Source: a virus | Length of the DNA: 41,942 nucleotides | Strand: one strand, 5' to 3' | IMG/VR virus record: IMGVR_UViG_3300021389_000047 | Location: 1 to 41,942 of that record | Shown here: positions 16,821 to 24,640 of the stretch, piece after piece | Layout of the letters: the number at the start of each line of letters is the position of its first letter | How positions within the stretch are numbered: the stretch's first letter is position 1 | Notes under the pieces: model-generated | What the model was told of the DNA's origin: nothing | The model's input: only the letters and a program-made list of their open reading frames with translations | Database searches by the model: none | Made by a program: the position numbers and the translations under genes

Positions 16821-18197
16821 TTGTCAGATGACTACTCAAATGAGATGCAGAAATTATTTTTAGAATTTCTGCAATCCGATCCCGACTTATTTGTGAAATG
16901 CAATACAATAACAGAACCTGTTTTTTACAATCGGGAATTGCGTCCTGTTATTAAGTTTATGAAGGAATATCATAACGAATATTCCGGAATACCGACAGTT
17001 TCACAAATAAAAGCAAAAACTAGCGTATCATTAAAAAACATAACAAATATCCAAGACAATGAAAAAAATTGGTTTCTAGATGAATACGAAACGTTTTGTA
17101 GATACAAGGCATTAGAAAAAGCTATTGTTAATAGTGGGGATTTGTTAGAAAAAAAAGAATATGGAGCAGTTGAGCATTTAATCAAGCAGGCTGTCGCTAT
17201 TGGTCTTACAAAAGATTTGGGCATGGATTATTGGGATAATCCAAAGGCCAGACTTGAAGAAATACGTGAAACAAAACCTGCTATATCTACCGGATGGAAA
17301 ACAATTGATAGCGTTCTGTATGGTGGATTTGAACGTGGCACCCTGAATGTGTTTGCAGCACCATCTGGTCACGGTAAAAGTTTGATGTTGCAAAATATTG
17401 CGCTAAATTGGGCATTGGCAGGTCATAATGTTGTTTATATAAGCTTGGAGCTTAGTCAAAAGCTATGTTCTATGCGTCTGGATAGTATGTTGACTGGGTA
17501 TGGAACTCGTGAATTATTTAAAAACATAGATGACGTAAGTCTAAAATTAGGAATGATTGCTAAAAATGCAGGAAATCTGCAAATTGTTCAATTACCAAAT
17601 GGAATTAATATAAATGACCTAAAATCATATCTAAAAGAATATTCTACAAAAACAAATACAAAGGTAGATGCGGTAGTCGTTGACTATCTTGACCTTATGA
17701 CGCCAGCACAGCACAAAGTTCCATTAAACGATGTATTTACAAAAGATAAATTTGTCAGTGAAGAATTGAGAAATTTTTCTATTGAAGGCGATTATCTTTT
17801 CGCAACTGCATCGCAGATTGGCAGACAGGGAATTGACGAGCCTGAATTTGGTATGCAGAATATTGCGGGCGGCATCAGTAAAATATATACAGCGGACAAT
17901 GCAATCGGCCTACATGCCAGTAAAGCAATGAAAGAGCGTGGGATAATTCAGATTGAATTTATGAAGACAAGAAGTAGTGCAGGCGAAGGTCGTAAGTTAG
18001 AATTAAGTTACGATAATACTTGTATGAGAATTAAGGATATGGACGAAGATGAAGAAACAAATTCAACGGTAAGCAAAACATCTTCTACGTATGATAAATT
18101 GAAGAAAACTAAACCAATTGATATTCCAGAAAAAACAAACCCAGAAGCTACGAAGATCGACACGAATCGTTTAAGGTCTATACTTAATAGGTCATAG
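16821..18197 (+). CDS. 41: Replicative DNA helicase gp41 (DnaB-like), TTG start
   Basis: 458 residues (T4 gp41 475). RecA-fold C-terminal domain: FERGTLNVFAAPSGHGKSLM with Walker A at 180-187, then VVYISLELSQKL (motif 1a), VDAVVVDYLDLM (Walker B), a TASQIGRQG motif and the C-terminal GEGRKLELSYDNTCMRI. It is a hexameric 5'-3' helicase of the primosome. The TTG at 16821 is chosen because TAGGAG ends 8 bases before it; the next in-frame ATG at 16845 has no such site. The C-terminal ~50 residues are charged and probably contact partners. Confidence 0.93.
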   Translation: MSDDYSNEMQKLFLEFLQSDPDLFVKCNTITEPVFYNRELRPVIKFMKEYHNEYSGIPTVSQIKAKTSVSLKNITNIQDNEKNWFLDEYETFCRYKALEKAIVNSGDLLEKKEYGAVEHLIKQAVAIGLTKDLGMDYWDNPKARLEEIRETKPAISTGWKTIDSVLYGGFERGTLNVFAAPSGHGKSLMLQNIALNWALAGHNVVYISLELSQKLCSMRLDSMLTGYGTRELFKNIDDVSLKLGMIAKNAGNLQIVQLPNGININDLKSYLKEYSTKTNTKVDAVVVDYLDLMTPAQHKVPLNDVFTKDKFVSEELRNFSIEGDYLFATASQIGRQGIDEPEFGMQNIAGGISKIYTADNAIGLHASKAMKERGIIQIEFMKTRSSAGEGRKLELSYDNTCMRIKDMDEDEETNSTVSKTSSTYDKLKKTKPIDIPEKTNPEATKIDTNRLRSILNRS

Positions 18198-18204
18198 TGG
18201 TTCG

Positions 18205-18212
18205 GATAAATA
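18205..18212 (+). promoter_or_regulatory. Near-consensus late promoter GATAAATA
   Basis: A 7/8 match in the gap between gp41 and the gene at 18238, with expected start near 18218 and a following ATGGAG. Confidence 0.35.
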
Positions 18213-18237
18213 CATTTACTACATGGAGATTTAAAAT

Positions 18238-18498
18238 ATGAAGAGGCGAACAAAATCACTTTTAGACGAATTGAATTCTATGGGAGATTCACTAGATAAT
18301 TCATATCTTATGGAAAACACCGCAGTAAATTTGGTTGCTGGTGTGACTAACTTGATAAAATTAATACACGAGACATACAAAGATGACAAACAAATTGCTA
18401 ACGATTTAGAAAAAAGATTAATCAATAGTATCCGTTCTGGCGATGAAACCAAATTTACAAGAGGCATAAATGTTGCTAGAAAAAACAGCAAAAAGTAA
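18238..18498 (+). CDS. Small conserved protein downstream of gp41 (86 aa)
   Basis: A helical, basic protein (KSLLDELNSMGDSLDNSYLM, then NLVAGVTNLIKLIHETY and a KFTRGINVARKNSKK tail). I recall similar small proteins next to gp41 in T4-like phages of aquatic bacteria, without known function. ATGGAG lies 13-18 bases upstream of ATG 18238. The next gene starts inside it (28-base overlap), suggesting coupled translation. Confidence 0.65.
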   Translation: MKRRTKSLLDELNSMGDSLDNSYLMENTAVNLVAGVTNLIKLIHETYKDDKQIANDLEKRLINSIRSGDETKFTRGINVARKNSKK

Positions 18499-19294
18499 AT
18501 CTGTATGGACAAATCAAGGAGGCTCTGTCGAAAATTCTGGCATGATACACGTAGATGATATATTGTCTACGATAGCTCCTATACAACATGAATTGAACTT
18601 GAATCTTTCTGACAATCTATTGGGAAGTGCTGGGAAAAGGTTGTTTTCGGGAGACATAGATGTTGCCGTTAGTAATACAATAGATAAAGAAAAACTAATT
18701 TATTCTCTAAAAAACTCAGATAATGTTTTTTCTGTTCGTGGAAAATCTCCAATATCTACTCTTGTAAAAATACATTCAAACGATACAAGCGTATATCAAA
18801 ATGTTCCATATACTGGATATGTTCAGGTTGATTTTATGTTCGGAAACCCAAAATGGTTAAAAGTTTATTATCATAGTCCTAGCGAAACAGAAAGCAGATA
18901 TAAAGGGACATATAGAAATATGCTAATGTCTAGTATTTGTGCAAATTTGGATAAGAAAGAAAAATTTATAGATAACAACTTTAAGTATATATCTCGCTAC
19001 AAATGGTCTCCGGCGAATGGGTTGACCAGAGTAATAAGAATTCATGAATATGACAAAAATCGCAAGGTATACAAAAAGAAGCACATGGACTATGCGGTAT
19101 CGCCTGAATATATGAATGAAAATGAGATTGTAAATATTTTGAGAATTGGCAGTCAGGAATCGCTAGACAGTTTTGAAACTCTAATTTCAGATATCCGCAA
19201 ATCTTATGACACTAAATTAGTAAATACAATTATAGAAGATTTCACGAATTCTCTGCATAAAAAAAATATGAGAATACCAGAAGAAATCAGGTAA
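18470..19294 (+). CDS. Nucleotidyltransferase-superfamily protein
   Basis: 274 residues. NLLGSAGKRLFSGDIDVAV (about 50-68) fits the GS...DxD core of the Pol-beta-type nucleotidyltransferase superfamily. A further strand, GYVQVDFMFG (~120-129), could supply the third acidic residue. The C-terminal half has a helical RYKWSPANGLTRVIRIHEYD segment. Such enzymes transfer NMP to tRNA, protein, DNA or small molecules; the substrate cannot be read from sequence. It follows the primase-helicase pair and is coupled to the 18238 gene. Confidence 0.7.
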   Translation: MLLEKTAKSKSVWTNQGGSVENSGMIHVDDILSTIAPIQHELNLNLSDNLLGSAGKRLFSGDIDVAVSNTIDKEKLIYSLKNSDNVFSVRGKSPISTLVKIHSNDTSVYQNVPYTGYVQVDFMFGNPKWLKVYYHSPSETESRYKGTYRNMLMSSICANLDKKEKFIDNNFKYISRYKWSPANGLTRVIRIHEYDKNRKVYKKKHMDYAVSPEYMNENEIVNILRIGSQESLDSFETLISDIRKSYDTKLVNTIIEDFTNSLHKKNMRIPEEIR

Positions 19295-19308
19295 AGAGGG
19301 TTATACTT

Positions 19309-20034
19309 ATGAATTTAGATTTTATAGGCGATTTAAACGAAAGTAGTCAATATAGAACAGTTTATTCTTTAAAACAAACTAATGCAAGAGAGATTGCTAA
19401 CCATGCATTTATAGATATGATTTCACTTTGGATTTTATACAACGAATATTCTTATGCCCCAATGGCAATTAAATACGCAAATAAGACTGCACAATTTGGA
19501 AACTTTAATAATTATCGCCAAAGTGGAACTGATTTGTATATGACACTAAACGTATTGTCTACTAAAAATTATCAAATTCTAGGCGGAAGAGAAACTGACA
19601 AAATTTTCTTAGATAAGATCAATTGTTCATACAATAAAATAACACAATTTTTGAGAAAAATTTCCAATAATTCTCTCAGTGCTTTATTTGCAAGACAGCT
19701 TTTGCAAGAAATTGAAAGAAGTTTACAGATTGACAATAGTAATTATAGAAGTGTTCGCAGACTTGCCCAAAATTGGGGAATTATAACAGAAACGCAAAAG
19801 TCAATGGTTATAACAAGATTGCTTCAATTTTATCGTGCACATGCAAGAAAAAGCGAAATGTTTCAATTATTGACAAAACTTTCTCAGGAAAAAGGATATA
19901 AAATATCTGATGCAGCCGATGCTGAACGAAAAACCGATAGAAGCATGAGCGCAGCTTCTAAACTTGCACTGTTGGGGGCATCCGCAGCAGCATCTTATTA
20001 CGTTGGTAATAAGATAGGAAAAAGCTTAATGTAA
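19309..20034 (+). CDS. Unknown protein with hydrophobic C-terminus (241 aa)
   Basis: Helical throughout (EIANHAFIDMISLWILYNEY, then FLRKISNNSLSALFARQLLQ). The last ~28 residues (SKLALLGASAAASYYVGNKI) form an Ala/Gly-rich hydrophobic helix that could insert into membrane or pack in a virion. GAGGG precedes ATG 19309. No family recognised. Confidence 0.6.
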   Translation: MNLDFIGDLNESSQYRTVYSLKQTNAREIANHAFIDMISLWILYNEYSYAPMAIKYANKTAQFGNFNNYRQSGTDLYMTLNVLSTKNYQILGGRETDKIFLDKINCSYNKITQFLRKISNNSLSALFARQLLQEIERSLQIDNSNYRSVRRLAQNWGIITETQKSMVITRLLQFYRAHARKSEMFQLLTKLSQEKGYKISDAADAERKTDRSMSAASKLALLGASAAASYYVGNKIGKSLM

Positions 20035-20054
20035 ATTATAAAAAAGGATAACCC

Positions 20055-20513
20055 ATGAATTCAGATAACATTATATCTGATGCCCGCGACGTATATGAAG
20101 TATATACGTTAATAGATATATCTGATACTGGAGTCACAGATGTCAGATATAAAGAAACTAAAGAGTACAATCAGGCACAAAACTTAAACGTTCTTCTCCA
20201 ACTTATAGGACTCCGGACTCAGCCAATAAATTATAAAGCAATTGAACTGTCACCGCGCAGCATTAAACGCTATGAATTAGGTTCCGAATATTCTGGAAAT
20301 CACCGTTTGTGGAAATTGGAATTTGAAGTCGATAGGGAAGATGTGTGGAAAAAAGATGAAGATTCGTTTTATTATTTAAAATCTGATTGCGACAAAGTTG
20401 CAATTACCACGTTGTTGACAGAAACTGCAAAATTTGATAATTCTATATTTGACTGTTTTTCTATTAAATACAAAAACATAACATTTAATAAAATTGAAAA
20501 TATATCTAAATAA
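20055..20513 (+). CDS. Unknown protein (152 aa) before a terminator
   Basis: Alpha/beta composition with YEVYTLIDISDTGVTDVRY at the start and HRLWKLEFEVDREDVW in the middle, suggesting a small globular beta domain. AAGGATAACCC precedes the ATG. Its stop codon is part of the terminator at 20512, so it ends a transcription unit. Function not recognised. Confidence 0.6.
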   Translation: MNSDNIISDARDVYEVYTLIDISDTGVTDVRYKETKEYNQAQNLNVLLQLIGLRTQPINYKAIELSPRSIKRYELGSEYSGNHRLWKLEFEVDREDVWKKDEDSFYYLKSDCDKVAITTLLTETAKFDNSIFDCFSIKYKNITFNKIENISK

Positions 20514-20545
20514 TAATGGAACAAAATTTTGTTCCGTTATTTTTT
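20512..20545 (+). terminator. Intrinsic terminator overlapping a stop codon
   Basis: A long AT-rich inverted repeat (20512-20526 with 20527-20541), core GGAACAAAA/TTTTGTTCC with one G-T wobble, is followed by a T-run. It ends 15 bases before the next ATG at 20557. Confidence 0.8.
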
Positions 20546-20556
20546 GGAGAAGATAC

Positions 20557-20814
20557 ATGGATTCGGATTACAGAGACATATCAGAATTGAAAACTGAAAT
20601 AGCAGTTGTGAAAGAACGCCAGAAGATTATAGACGAGCGACTTGCGGAAATCATAGAAACAAACAAGAGCATTTCCGAAGAATTGAAGCAAATGTATGAA
20701 GCAAGCTTAAATCCTAAGAAAGAGTTGCTTACAATTATAGTTCGTTCTTCTGCAATGGTTATTGCATCATTAATGGCAACAGTGCTTGCATTTTTTATGA
20801 TGTATAAAGGCTAA
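20557..20814 (+). CDS. Tail-anchored coiled-coil membrane protein A (XhlA-like)
   Basis: 85 residues from ATG 20557, after TTTTTTGGAG; an upstream in-frame start at 20494 would lie across the terminator and is rejected. Residues 8-45 are a heptad coiled coil (LKTEIAVVKERQKIIDERLA), followed by one C-terminal transmembrane helix (about 60-82, MVIASLMATVLAFFMMY). This is the architecture of XhlA-type haemolysin/lysis accessory proteins. It is paralogous to the next gene. Confidence 0.7.
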   Translation: MDSDYRDISELKTEIAVVKERQKIIDERLAEIIETNKSISEELKQMYEASLNPKKELLTIIVRSSAMVIASLMATVLAFFMMYKG

Positions 20815-20831
20815 TTAGAAAGGAAAATCAA

Positions 20832-21137
20832 ATGTCTGATAAACAAATAATAGAAGAAAAAATTGAGAAGTTAGAAGAAGAAAATGTCGAGTTTCGTGAT
20901 GCAATAAATTGTATAAGAACTGACATTGCTGTTATAAAAGAAAAATATCAATCAATGAATGAGAAAATTGTTCTCATTGATGATAATTTCTTGAAACTTG
21001 TGCAAACGGTAGAAAATCTTAGAAGAGAAAATGGTAGCCAACACAAGGCTATGATTAAAACACTTTTAACAGGAGTTGTGGCAATATCCACTAGTGTCAT
21101 TGGCGCGATGGCAGTTTTGATAGCAGCAGTTTTATAA
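20832..21137 (+). CDS. Tail-anchored coiled-coil membrane protein B (paralogue of A)
   Basis: 101 residues with the same layout as its neighbour: a coiled coil (IRTDIAVIKEKYQSMNEK aligns with LKTEIAVVKERQKIIDER in protein A) and a C-terminal transmembrane helix (about 78-100). AAAGGAAAA precedes the ATG. A tandem duplicate that has diverged. A role in lysis, superinfection exclusion or membrane remodelling is possible; none is shown by sequence. Confidence 0.7.
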   Translation: MSDKQIIEEKIEKLEEENVEFRDAINCIRTDIAVIKEKYQSMNEKIVLIDDNFLKLVQTVENLRRENGSQHKAMIKTLLTGVVAISTSVIGAMAVLIAAVL

Positions 21138-21140
21138 ATA
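21133..21140 (+). promoter_or_regulatory. Late promoter TATAAATA
   Basis: An exact late consensus overlapping the stop of the gene ending at 21137. The expected start near 21146 leads to ATGGAGAG and the small ORF at 21165, then the run of structural-type genes to ~23906. Confidence 0.65.
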
Positions 21141-21164
21141 TCTTTATACATTATGGAGAGACGA

Positions 21165-21263
21165 ATGAAAAAAATTGTGATTGAGAAGATTTCAAAATGG
21201 TCAAAAAAAGATAAAAAAATTTCAAAATCTCACATTTGTTCGTGTTCCAAGAAAGGCAAATAA
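21165..21263 (+). CDS. 32-residue basic peptide ORF
   Basis: MKKIVIEKISKWSKKDKKIS begins a Lys-rich peptide that ends with two Cys in HICSCSKKGK. TGGAGAG sits 6 bases before the ATG and an exact late promoter lies 25 bp upstream, which is better initiation context than many longer genes here have. The next gene starts 1 base after its stop (TAAAATG). It could be a real micro-protein or a leader peptide coupling translation to the 21265 gene. Confidence 0.5.
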   Translation: MKKIVIEKISKWSKKDKKISKSHICSCSKKGK

Positions 21264-21264
21264 A

Positions 21265-21723
21265 ATGAAACTATTAGAAACAGCAAAAGAAAACAATACC
21301 GATATACCCGAAGCAATCTCCAAATTGCTGAATGATTACTTCTCCATAGAAATAACTGCAGATGAAATAAAAGATATATCGGAAAACATGGGCCTTTCTG
21401 ATATATTAGAATTAGATACCGCAATTACGAATAAAGACAAACGCCGAGTAGAAGAAATATTAAAATCAGAAATACAATTAGAATACAAAATGCCAAACAG
21501 TGGCGACAACGCATCTGATGCAAGCAATAATCCTAAGCCCAGCAAGACGCAAGTTCAGCAAAAAGATACAAAAAATACAGACCAAGACAACGAACCCAAT
21601 AACAGCAATTCATCTAATTCTACAAAAGGAACACTAAGTCCAAACGAATACCAGGATGAAAAAGACATACAAAGTGCAAAAGATGAAATAGAAAAACTGA
21701 AGAAAGTTGCAGGAATAGAATGA
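21265..21723 (+). CDS. Unknown protein with disordered linker (152 aa)
   Basis: Start at ATG 21265 with AAAGG upstream; the open frame extends to 21181 but that part overlaps the 32-aa ORF and lacks a start. The N-terminal ~75 residues are a helical domain (IPEAISKLLNDYFSIEITAD). A Ser/Asn/Asp/Gln-rich linker (~78-120) follows, then a C-terminal helix (DIQSAKDEIEKLKKVAGIE). Modular, virion-internal or scaffold-like in appearance. Function unknown. Confidence 0.65.
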   Translation: MKLLETAKENNTDIPEAISKLLNDYFSIEITADEIKDISENMGLSDILELDTAITNKDKRRVEEILKSEIQLEYKMPNSGDNASDASNNPKPSKTQVQQKDTKNTDQDNEPNNSNSSNSTKGTLSPNEYQDEKDIQSAKDEIEKLKKVAGIE

Positions 21724-21935
21724 AAACTATCTTACTAAATGGTGGAATAAATGTCTTTGTTACGAATGAAGAATGGGATTTGATTTCTGAATACCAAGAT
21801 AATCCTATTATTAGAAAAAAGTTATCAGAAAGAGAAACCATCATCGTAGATAAACTTCATAAGCGCGGGGTTTTGAAGATAAAGAAAGAGAATAATGAAG
21901 TAATATATAAACTTAACAAAAATGGATTTATTTGA
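21720..21935 (+). CDS. Small winged-helix-like protein (71 aa)
   Basis: The start overlaps the previous stop (ATGA), so translation is coupled. The pattern of helices followed by a basic beta hairpin (IIVDKLHKRGVLKIKKENNE, then VIYKLNKNGFI) resembles a small winged-helix DNA-binding fold. No family assigned. Confidence 0.6.
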   Translation: MKTILLNGGINVFVTNEEWDLISEYQDNPIIRKKLSERETIIVDKLHKRGVLKIKKENNEVIYKLNKNGFI

Positions 21936-22420
21936 TGAATCGTGATGTAGATGTTTTGGCAAAACAGTTAGATGATATATCCAATGATGCGATAAAAAGT
22001 TTGTTGGAAGAAAGTGACTATAATTTTGATGCCAAGATGGCAATAACTTCGAATAGATATGATAATAAAATAAAAATAGGAAACTATAATGTAATAGTTA
22101 AAAAAGAAAACATATATGATATAGAAAAAAATTATTACGATATATATTTTTATGATAAATTGGTAGCAAAAGAGGTGTCTTTGTTTTTGACTGTAATAAA
22201 ATTTATTCAAAAAAATAAACAGAATATGATCTCCACTAATATAAAAAATCTATTACAGGTTGACAGGCATTATGATATCATTTTTAATGAGCTTTGTTAT
22301 CAAAAGAAGTTGATAAAAAATACTAAAGATCATAATAAGAGAGAATTATATATTGCAAAATATGACGGGATGTGGTTGTCTTTGGTTAGAATTAAATCAC
22401 AAATTATTAAAATAACATAA
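21935..22420 (+). CDS. Unknown protein (161 aa)
   Basis: Start at ATG 21935, overlapping the previous stop as TGATG. A central beta region (DNKIKIGNYNVIVKKENIYD, then YDIYFYDKLVAKEVSLF) is followed by helices. Rich in Lys, Asn and Tyr. Coupled small gene in a conserved-looking cluster; function unknown. Confidence 0.6.
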   Translation: MNRDVDVLAKQLDDISNDAIKSLLEESDYNFDAKMAITSNRYDNKIKIGNYNVIVKKENIYDIEKNYYDIYFYDKLVAKEVSLFLTVIKFIQKNKQNMISTNIKNLLQVDRHYDIIFNELCYQKKLIKNTKDHNKRELYIAKYDGMWLSLVRIKSQIIKIT

Positions 22421-22423
22421 ATA
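22416..22423 (+). promoter_or_regulatory. Near-consensus late promoter CATAAATA
   Basis: A 7/8 match overlapping the upstream stop codon, with expected start near 22429 ahead of TTGGAG and ATG 22451. Confidence 0.4.
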
Positions 22424-22450
22424 AGTATAAAGCTAGTATTGGAGACCGGG

Positions 22451-23200
22451 ATGTTTTTAAAAGAATTTGAAACACACAAAGAAAAGTTTGAAAAAATTCA
22501 AACATATTTAAGAGAAAACTACAAGTTTGAAATCGCACAAGACAAGATGACCGCATCAAAGGCAGACAGATTGATTGAACGCGCAGAAACAAAGCTTAAT
22601 TCAATTGATCAATTTGCGAATCCAAAAGAATATTCGAAATTGAAATTAATTTCCGAAGGATTGAAAGTTTGGAAGTTAACTGAACAAGAAGCTACTAACA
22701 ACATGGAAGAAGCAAGAGTTATCCTTGCCGCAGAAGAAATTTCAACCAAGCTACAAGGAATCGTAGAAGATGTTGCTGAACTACAGGTTCAAAAATTGAT
22801 TCCAATCATTGATGCAATGAAAGAAGAAATAGGACCAAACGAAGCTGCACGTTTCAATGAGGTCGTTGACTCTTCTTTAGGAGAATTGCTATCTGTTGCA
22901 AAAACCACAAAAGACAAAATTTCTACGGCTATAATCCGTGCGTCCGGTGGAGAGACTGACATGACTTCCGGCATGGACAATATGGGAGAACCCGCTGGCA
23001 TGGGAGAACCTAGTGGCATGGGAGAGCTTGGTGATGGATTTGATGGAGACGACGCAGTTGCTGGAAACATTGGGCCAGAGGGACGTGAAATGAAGGGCGA
23101 AAGCCTAGATTTTGAAGATACGCTTCTTTCATTAAAAGAAACTGCGAAAGATGGAAAAATTGCAAAAAAAGATTTTGATAGAATTGTCGGCAAGAAGTAA
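22451..23200 (+). CDS. Conserved phage protein, probably virion- or prohead-associated (249 aa)
   Basis: Start at ATG 22451 with TTGGAG; the TTG at 22439 is part of that site. N-terminal helical region (FLKEFETHKEKFEKIQTYLR), central coiled coil (ARVILAAEEISTKLQGIVED), then a Gly/Met/Pro-rich repeat (three MGEP/MGEL units, residues ~176-195), an acidic stretch and a C-terminal helix ending in KKDFDRIVGKK. I recall proteins of this plan in cyanophage-type genomes, adjacent to the same two small genes that follow here. Function unassigned. Confidence 0.7.
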   Translation: MFLKEFETHKEKFEKIQTYLRENYKFEIAQDKMTASKADRLIERAETKLNSIDQFANPKEYSKLKLISEGLKVWKLTEQEATNNMEEARVILAAEEISTKLQGIVEDVAELQVQKLIPIIDAMKEEIGPNEAARFNEVVDSSLGELLSVAKTTKDKISTAIIRASGGETDMTSGMDNMGEPAGMGEPSGMGELGDGFDGDDAVAGNIGPEGREMKGESLDFEDTLLSLKETAKDGKIAKKDFDRIVGKK

Positions 23201-23589
23201 TGAGATACCACCAACTTATTGAAAATTCTATTTACTATGAAGATATGATAGATGATATTGTCAACCTACTGGCAATATCATCTACAAAGGGATATACTAA
23301 AATAAAAACAATTGCATTGGTCAAAGACCTAAAAAAGATGGGTTACGATGTAGATGAAAAAACCATCCATTTAGTATTGGATAAAATAGATAGTGTAGTT
23401 AGTTCGAATCCTAAATATATTGAAATTTCAACAGATGTTCCATCCGAAGAAGACCAGTTGGATGATTTTTCTGGATTGGATGTAGACACGAATACTGCAT
23501 TTGACGACATCGCTGATGAAGAAGAAACAGATGAAATAGATGCCGCTGCGCAACGACAAGCAACCGCAGATTTAAAGGATAAGTTATAA
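23200..23589 (+). CDS. Conserved small protein, wHTH-like N-terminus (129 aa)
   Basis: The start overlaps the previous stop (TAATG). The N-terminal ~70 residues (DDIVNLLAISSTKGYTKIKT, then LVKDLKKMGYDVDEKTIHLV) look like a winged-helix domain. The C-terminal half is acidic and disordered. It is the conserved neighbour of the 22451 gene in related phages as I recall; function unknown. Confidence 0.65.
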   Translation: MRYHQLIENSIYYEDMIDDIVNLLAISSTKGYTKIKTIALVKDLKKMGYDVDEKTIHLVLDKIDSVVSSNPKYIEISTDVPSEEDQLDDFSGLDVDTNTAFDDIADEEETDEIDAAAQRQATADLKDKL

Positions 23590-23906
23590 TGATACCTACC
23601 ATAAATTCCGAAACTGCAAATTTAATTTCTAATTCCGACTTGATAGTATTTGACGAAATAGTCGCAATATCAAGAAAAATACTTACTCAGAGCATAGCAG
23701 GAGAAATTGTGGCGGTAACTGATACTGGAACAACAATGACCGATGATACTACGTATTATGATGTTTGGTCTGATATAACACAAGATAGAAAAAAGAAAGA
23801 ACAGATGGATTCTGTTATTTCTTATTTTGGAAAGCACGGATACAGTATAATAAGAAGATTAAATACAATAACAAATAATACGATAGTTTGGGAAATAAAC
23901 TGGTAA
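23589..23906 (+). CDS. Conserved small protein (105 aa)
   Basis: Coupled to the previous gene (TAATG overlap). The C-terminal half carries a motif set I recognise from T4-like marine phages: GTTMTDDTTYYDVW, then KKKEQMDSVISYFGKHGYSI and TNNTIVWEINW. Small alpha/beta protein; function unknown. Confidence 0.7.
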   Translation: MIPTINSETANLISNSDLIVFDEIVAISRKILTQSIAGEIVAVTDTGTTMTDDTTYYDVWSDITQDRKKKEQMDSVISYFGKHGYSIIRRLNTITNNTIVWEINW

Positions 23907-23913
23907 AATCTGC

Positions 23914-23942
23914 TTGACACCAACCAAAGTTTGTGTTAATAT
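23914..23942 (+). promoter_or_regulatory. TTGACA-17-TAATAT promoter giving a leaderless nuclease mRNA
   Basis: TTGACA 23914-23919, 17-bp spacer, TAATAT 23937-23942 (an alternative TATACT at 23940-23945 has a 20-bp spacer). The predicted start falls on or next to A of the ATG at 23949, and no Shine-Dalgarno sequence exists. Compare 15761-15789. Confidence 0.65.
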
Positions 23943-23948
23943 ACTTAA

Positions 23949-24635
23949 ATGATAAAAATTAATAGATTGTATGATTATAAGTCTTTGCAACGCGAAGACA
24001 GAAGCACTGGCAGATGTTATGTAGCTGATGGCCAGCGGTTGCCAAGTGTTACTACTATTCTTAGTAAAACAAAACCAATCGCTGAGATAAAGTCATTGAA
24101 TGACTGGAAACAGCGTGTCGGAAAGGATGAATCCGAGCGTATTACAAAAGAAGCATCCAATGTTGGAACCATAATGCATAATATTTTGGAACATTGGGTA
24201 CTTAACGAAGAATACGATCCTGGTGATAATATTATACATCGTCAGGCAAAGCGCATGGCCGAAACAGTTAAAGAAAATATTAAAGATAATATTAATGAAA
24301 TCTGGGGGAGCGAGGTTAATCTTTATTACCCCGATTTATATGCCGGAACTACAGACTTGGTTGGTATGTGGAACGGAAAGCCTGCAATAATGGACTTTAA
24401 ACAAACCAATAAACCAAAGAAGCGCGAATGGGTAGGTAGTTACTTTTTACAGTTATGCGCTTATGCAGAAGCGCATGATGTATTGTTTGATACGAAGATA
24501 GACCAAGGTGTTATTTTTATGTGTTCAAGAGAAGGCGAGTTTCAACAATTTGAAATTGTTGGAGAAGAATTTGGCTATTGGAAAGAACAATGGGCCAATC
24601 GTATTACTAAATACTATAATATAGATGGGAATTAA
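23949..24635 (+). CDS. RecB-like PD-(D/E)XK exonuclease
   Basis: 228 residues. LPSVTTILSKTKP (31-43) is the typical opening. H77 and E81 lie in MHNILEHWV, D136 in YAGTTDLVGM, and D149-x-K151 in AIMDFKQTNKPKKREW. A downstream motif with Q168 and Y172 (FLQLCAYAEAH) completes the RecB/Cas4-type nuclease set. Phage nucleases of this type process DNA ends in recombination. The mRNA is predicted to be leaderless. Confidence 0.88.
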   Translation: MIKINRLYDYKSLQREDRSTGRCYVADGQRLPSVTTILSKTKPIAEIKSLNDWKQRVGKDESERITKEASNVGTIMHNILEHWVLNEEYDPGDNIIHRQAKRMAETVKENIKDNINEIWGSEVNLYYPDLYAGTTDLVGMWNGKPAIMDFKQTNKPKKREWVGSYFLQLCAYAEAHDVLFDTKIDQGVIFMCSREGEFQQFEIVGEEFGYWKEQWANRITKYYNIDGN

Positions 24636-24640
24636 TAGCA

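Noticed and set aside
20494-20556. Upstream start for the tail-anchored protein A
   Set aside because: It would run the coding region through an intrinsic terminator; ATG 20557 has a good ribosome site.
22974-23030. DNA-level tandem repeat (ATGGGAGAAC units)
   Set aside because: It encodes MGEP-type repeats of a low-complexity linker in the 22451 gene; a protein feature, not an independent element.
23404-23420. tRNA T-arm-like GTTCGAATCC
   Set aside because: No acceptor, D or anticodon arm can be placed around it and it lies in a conserved coding frame.
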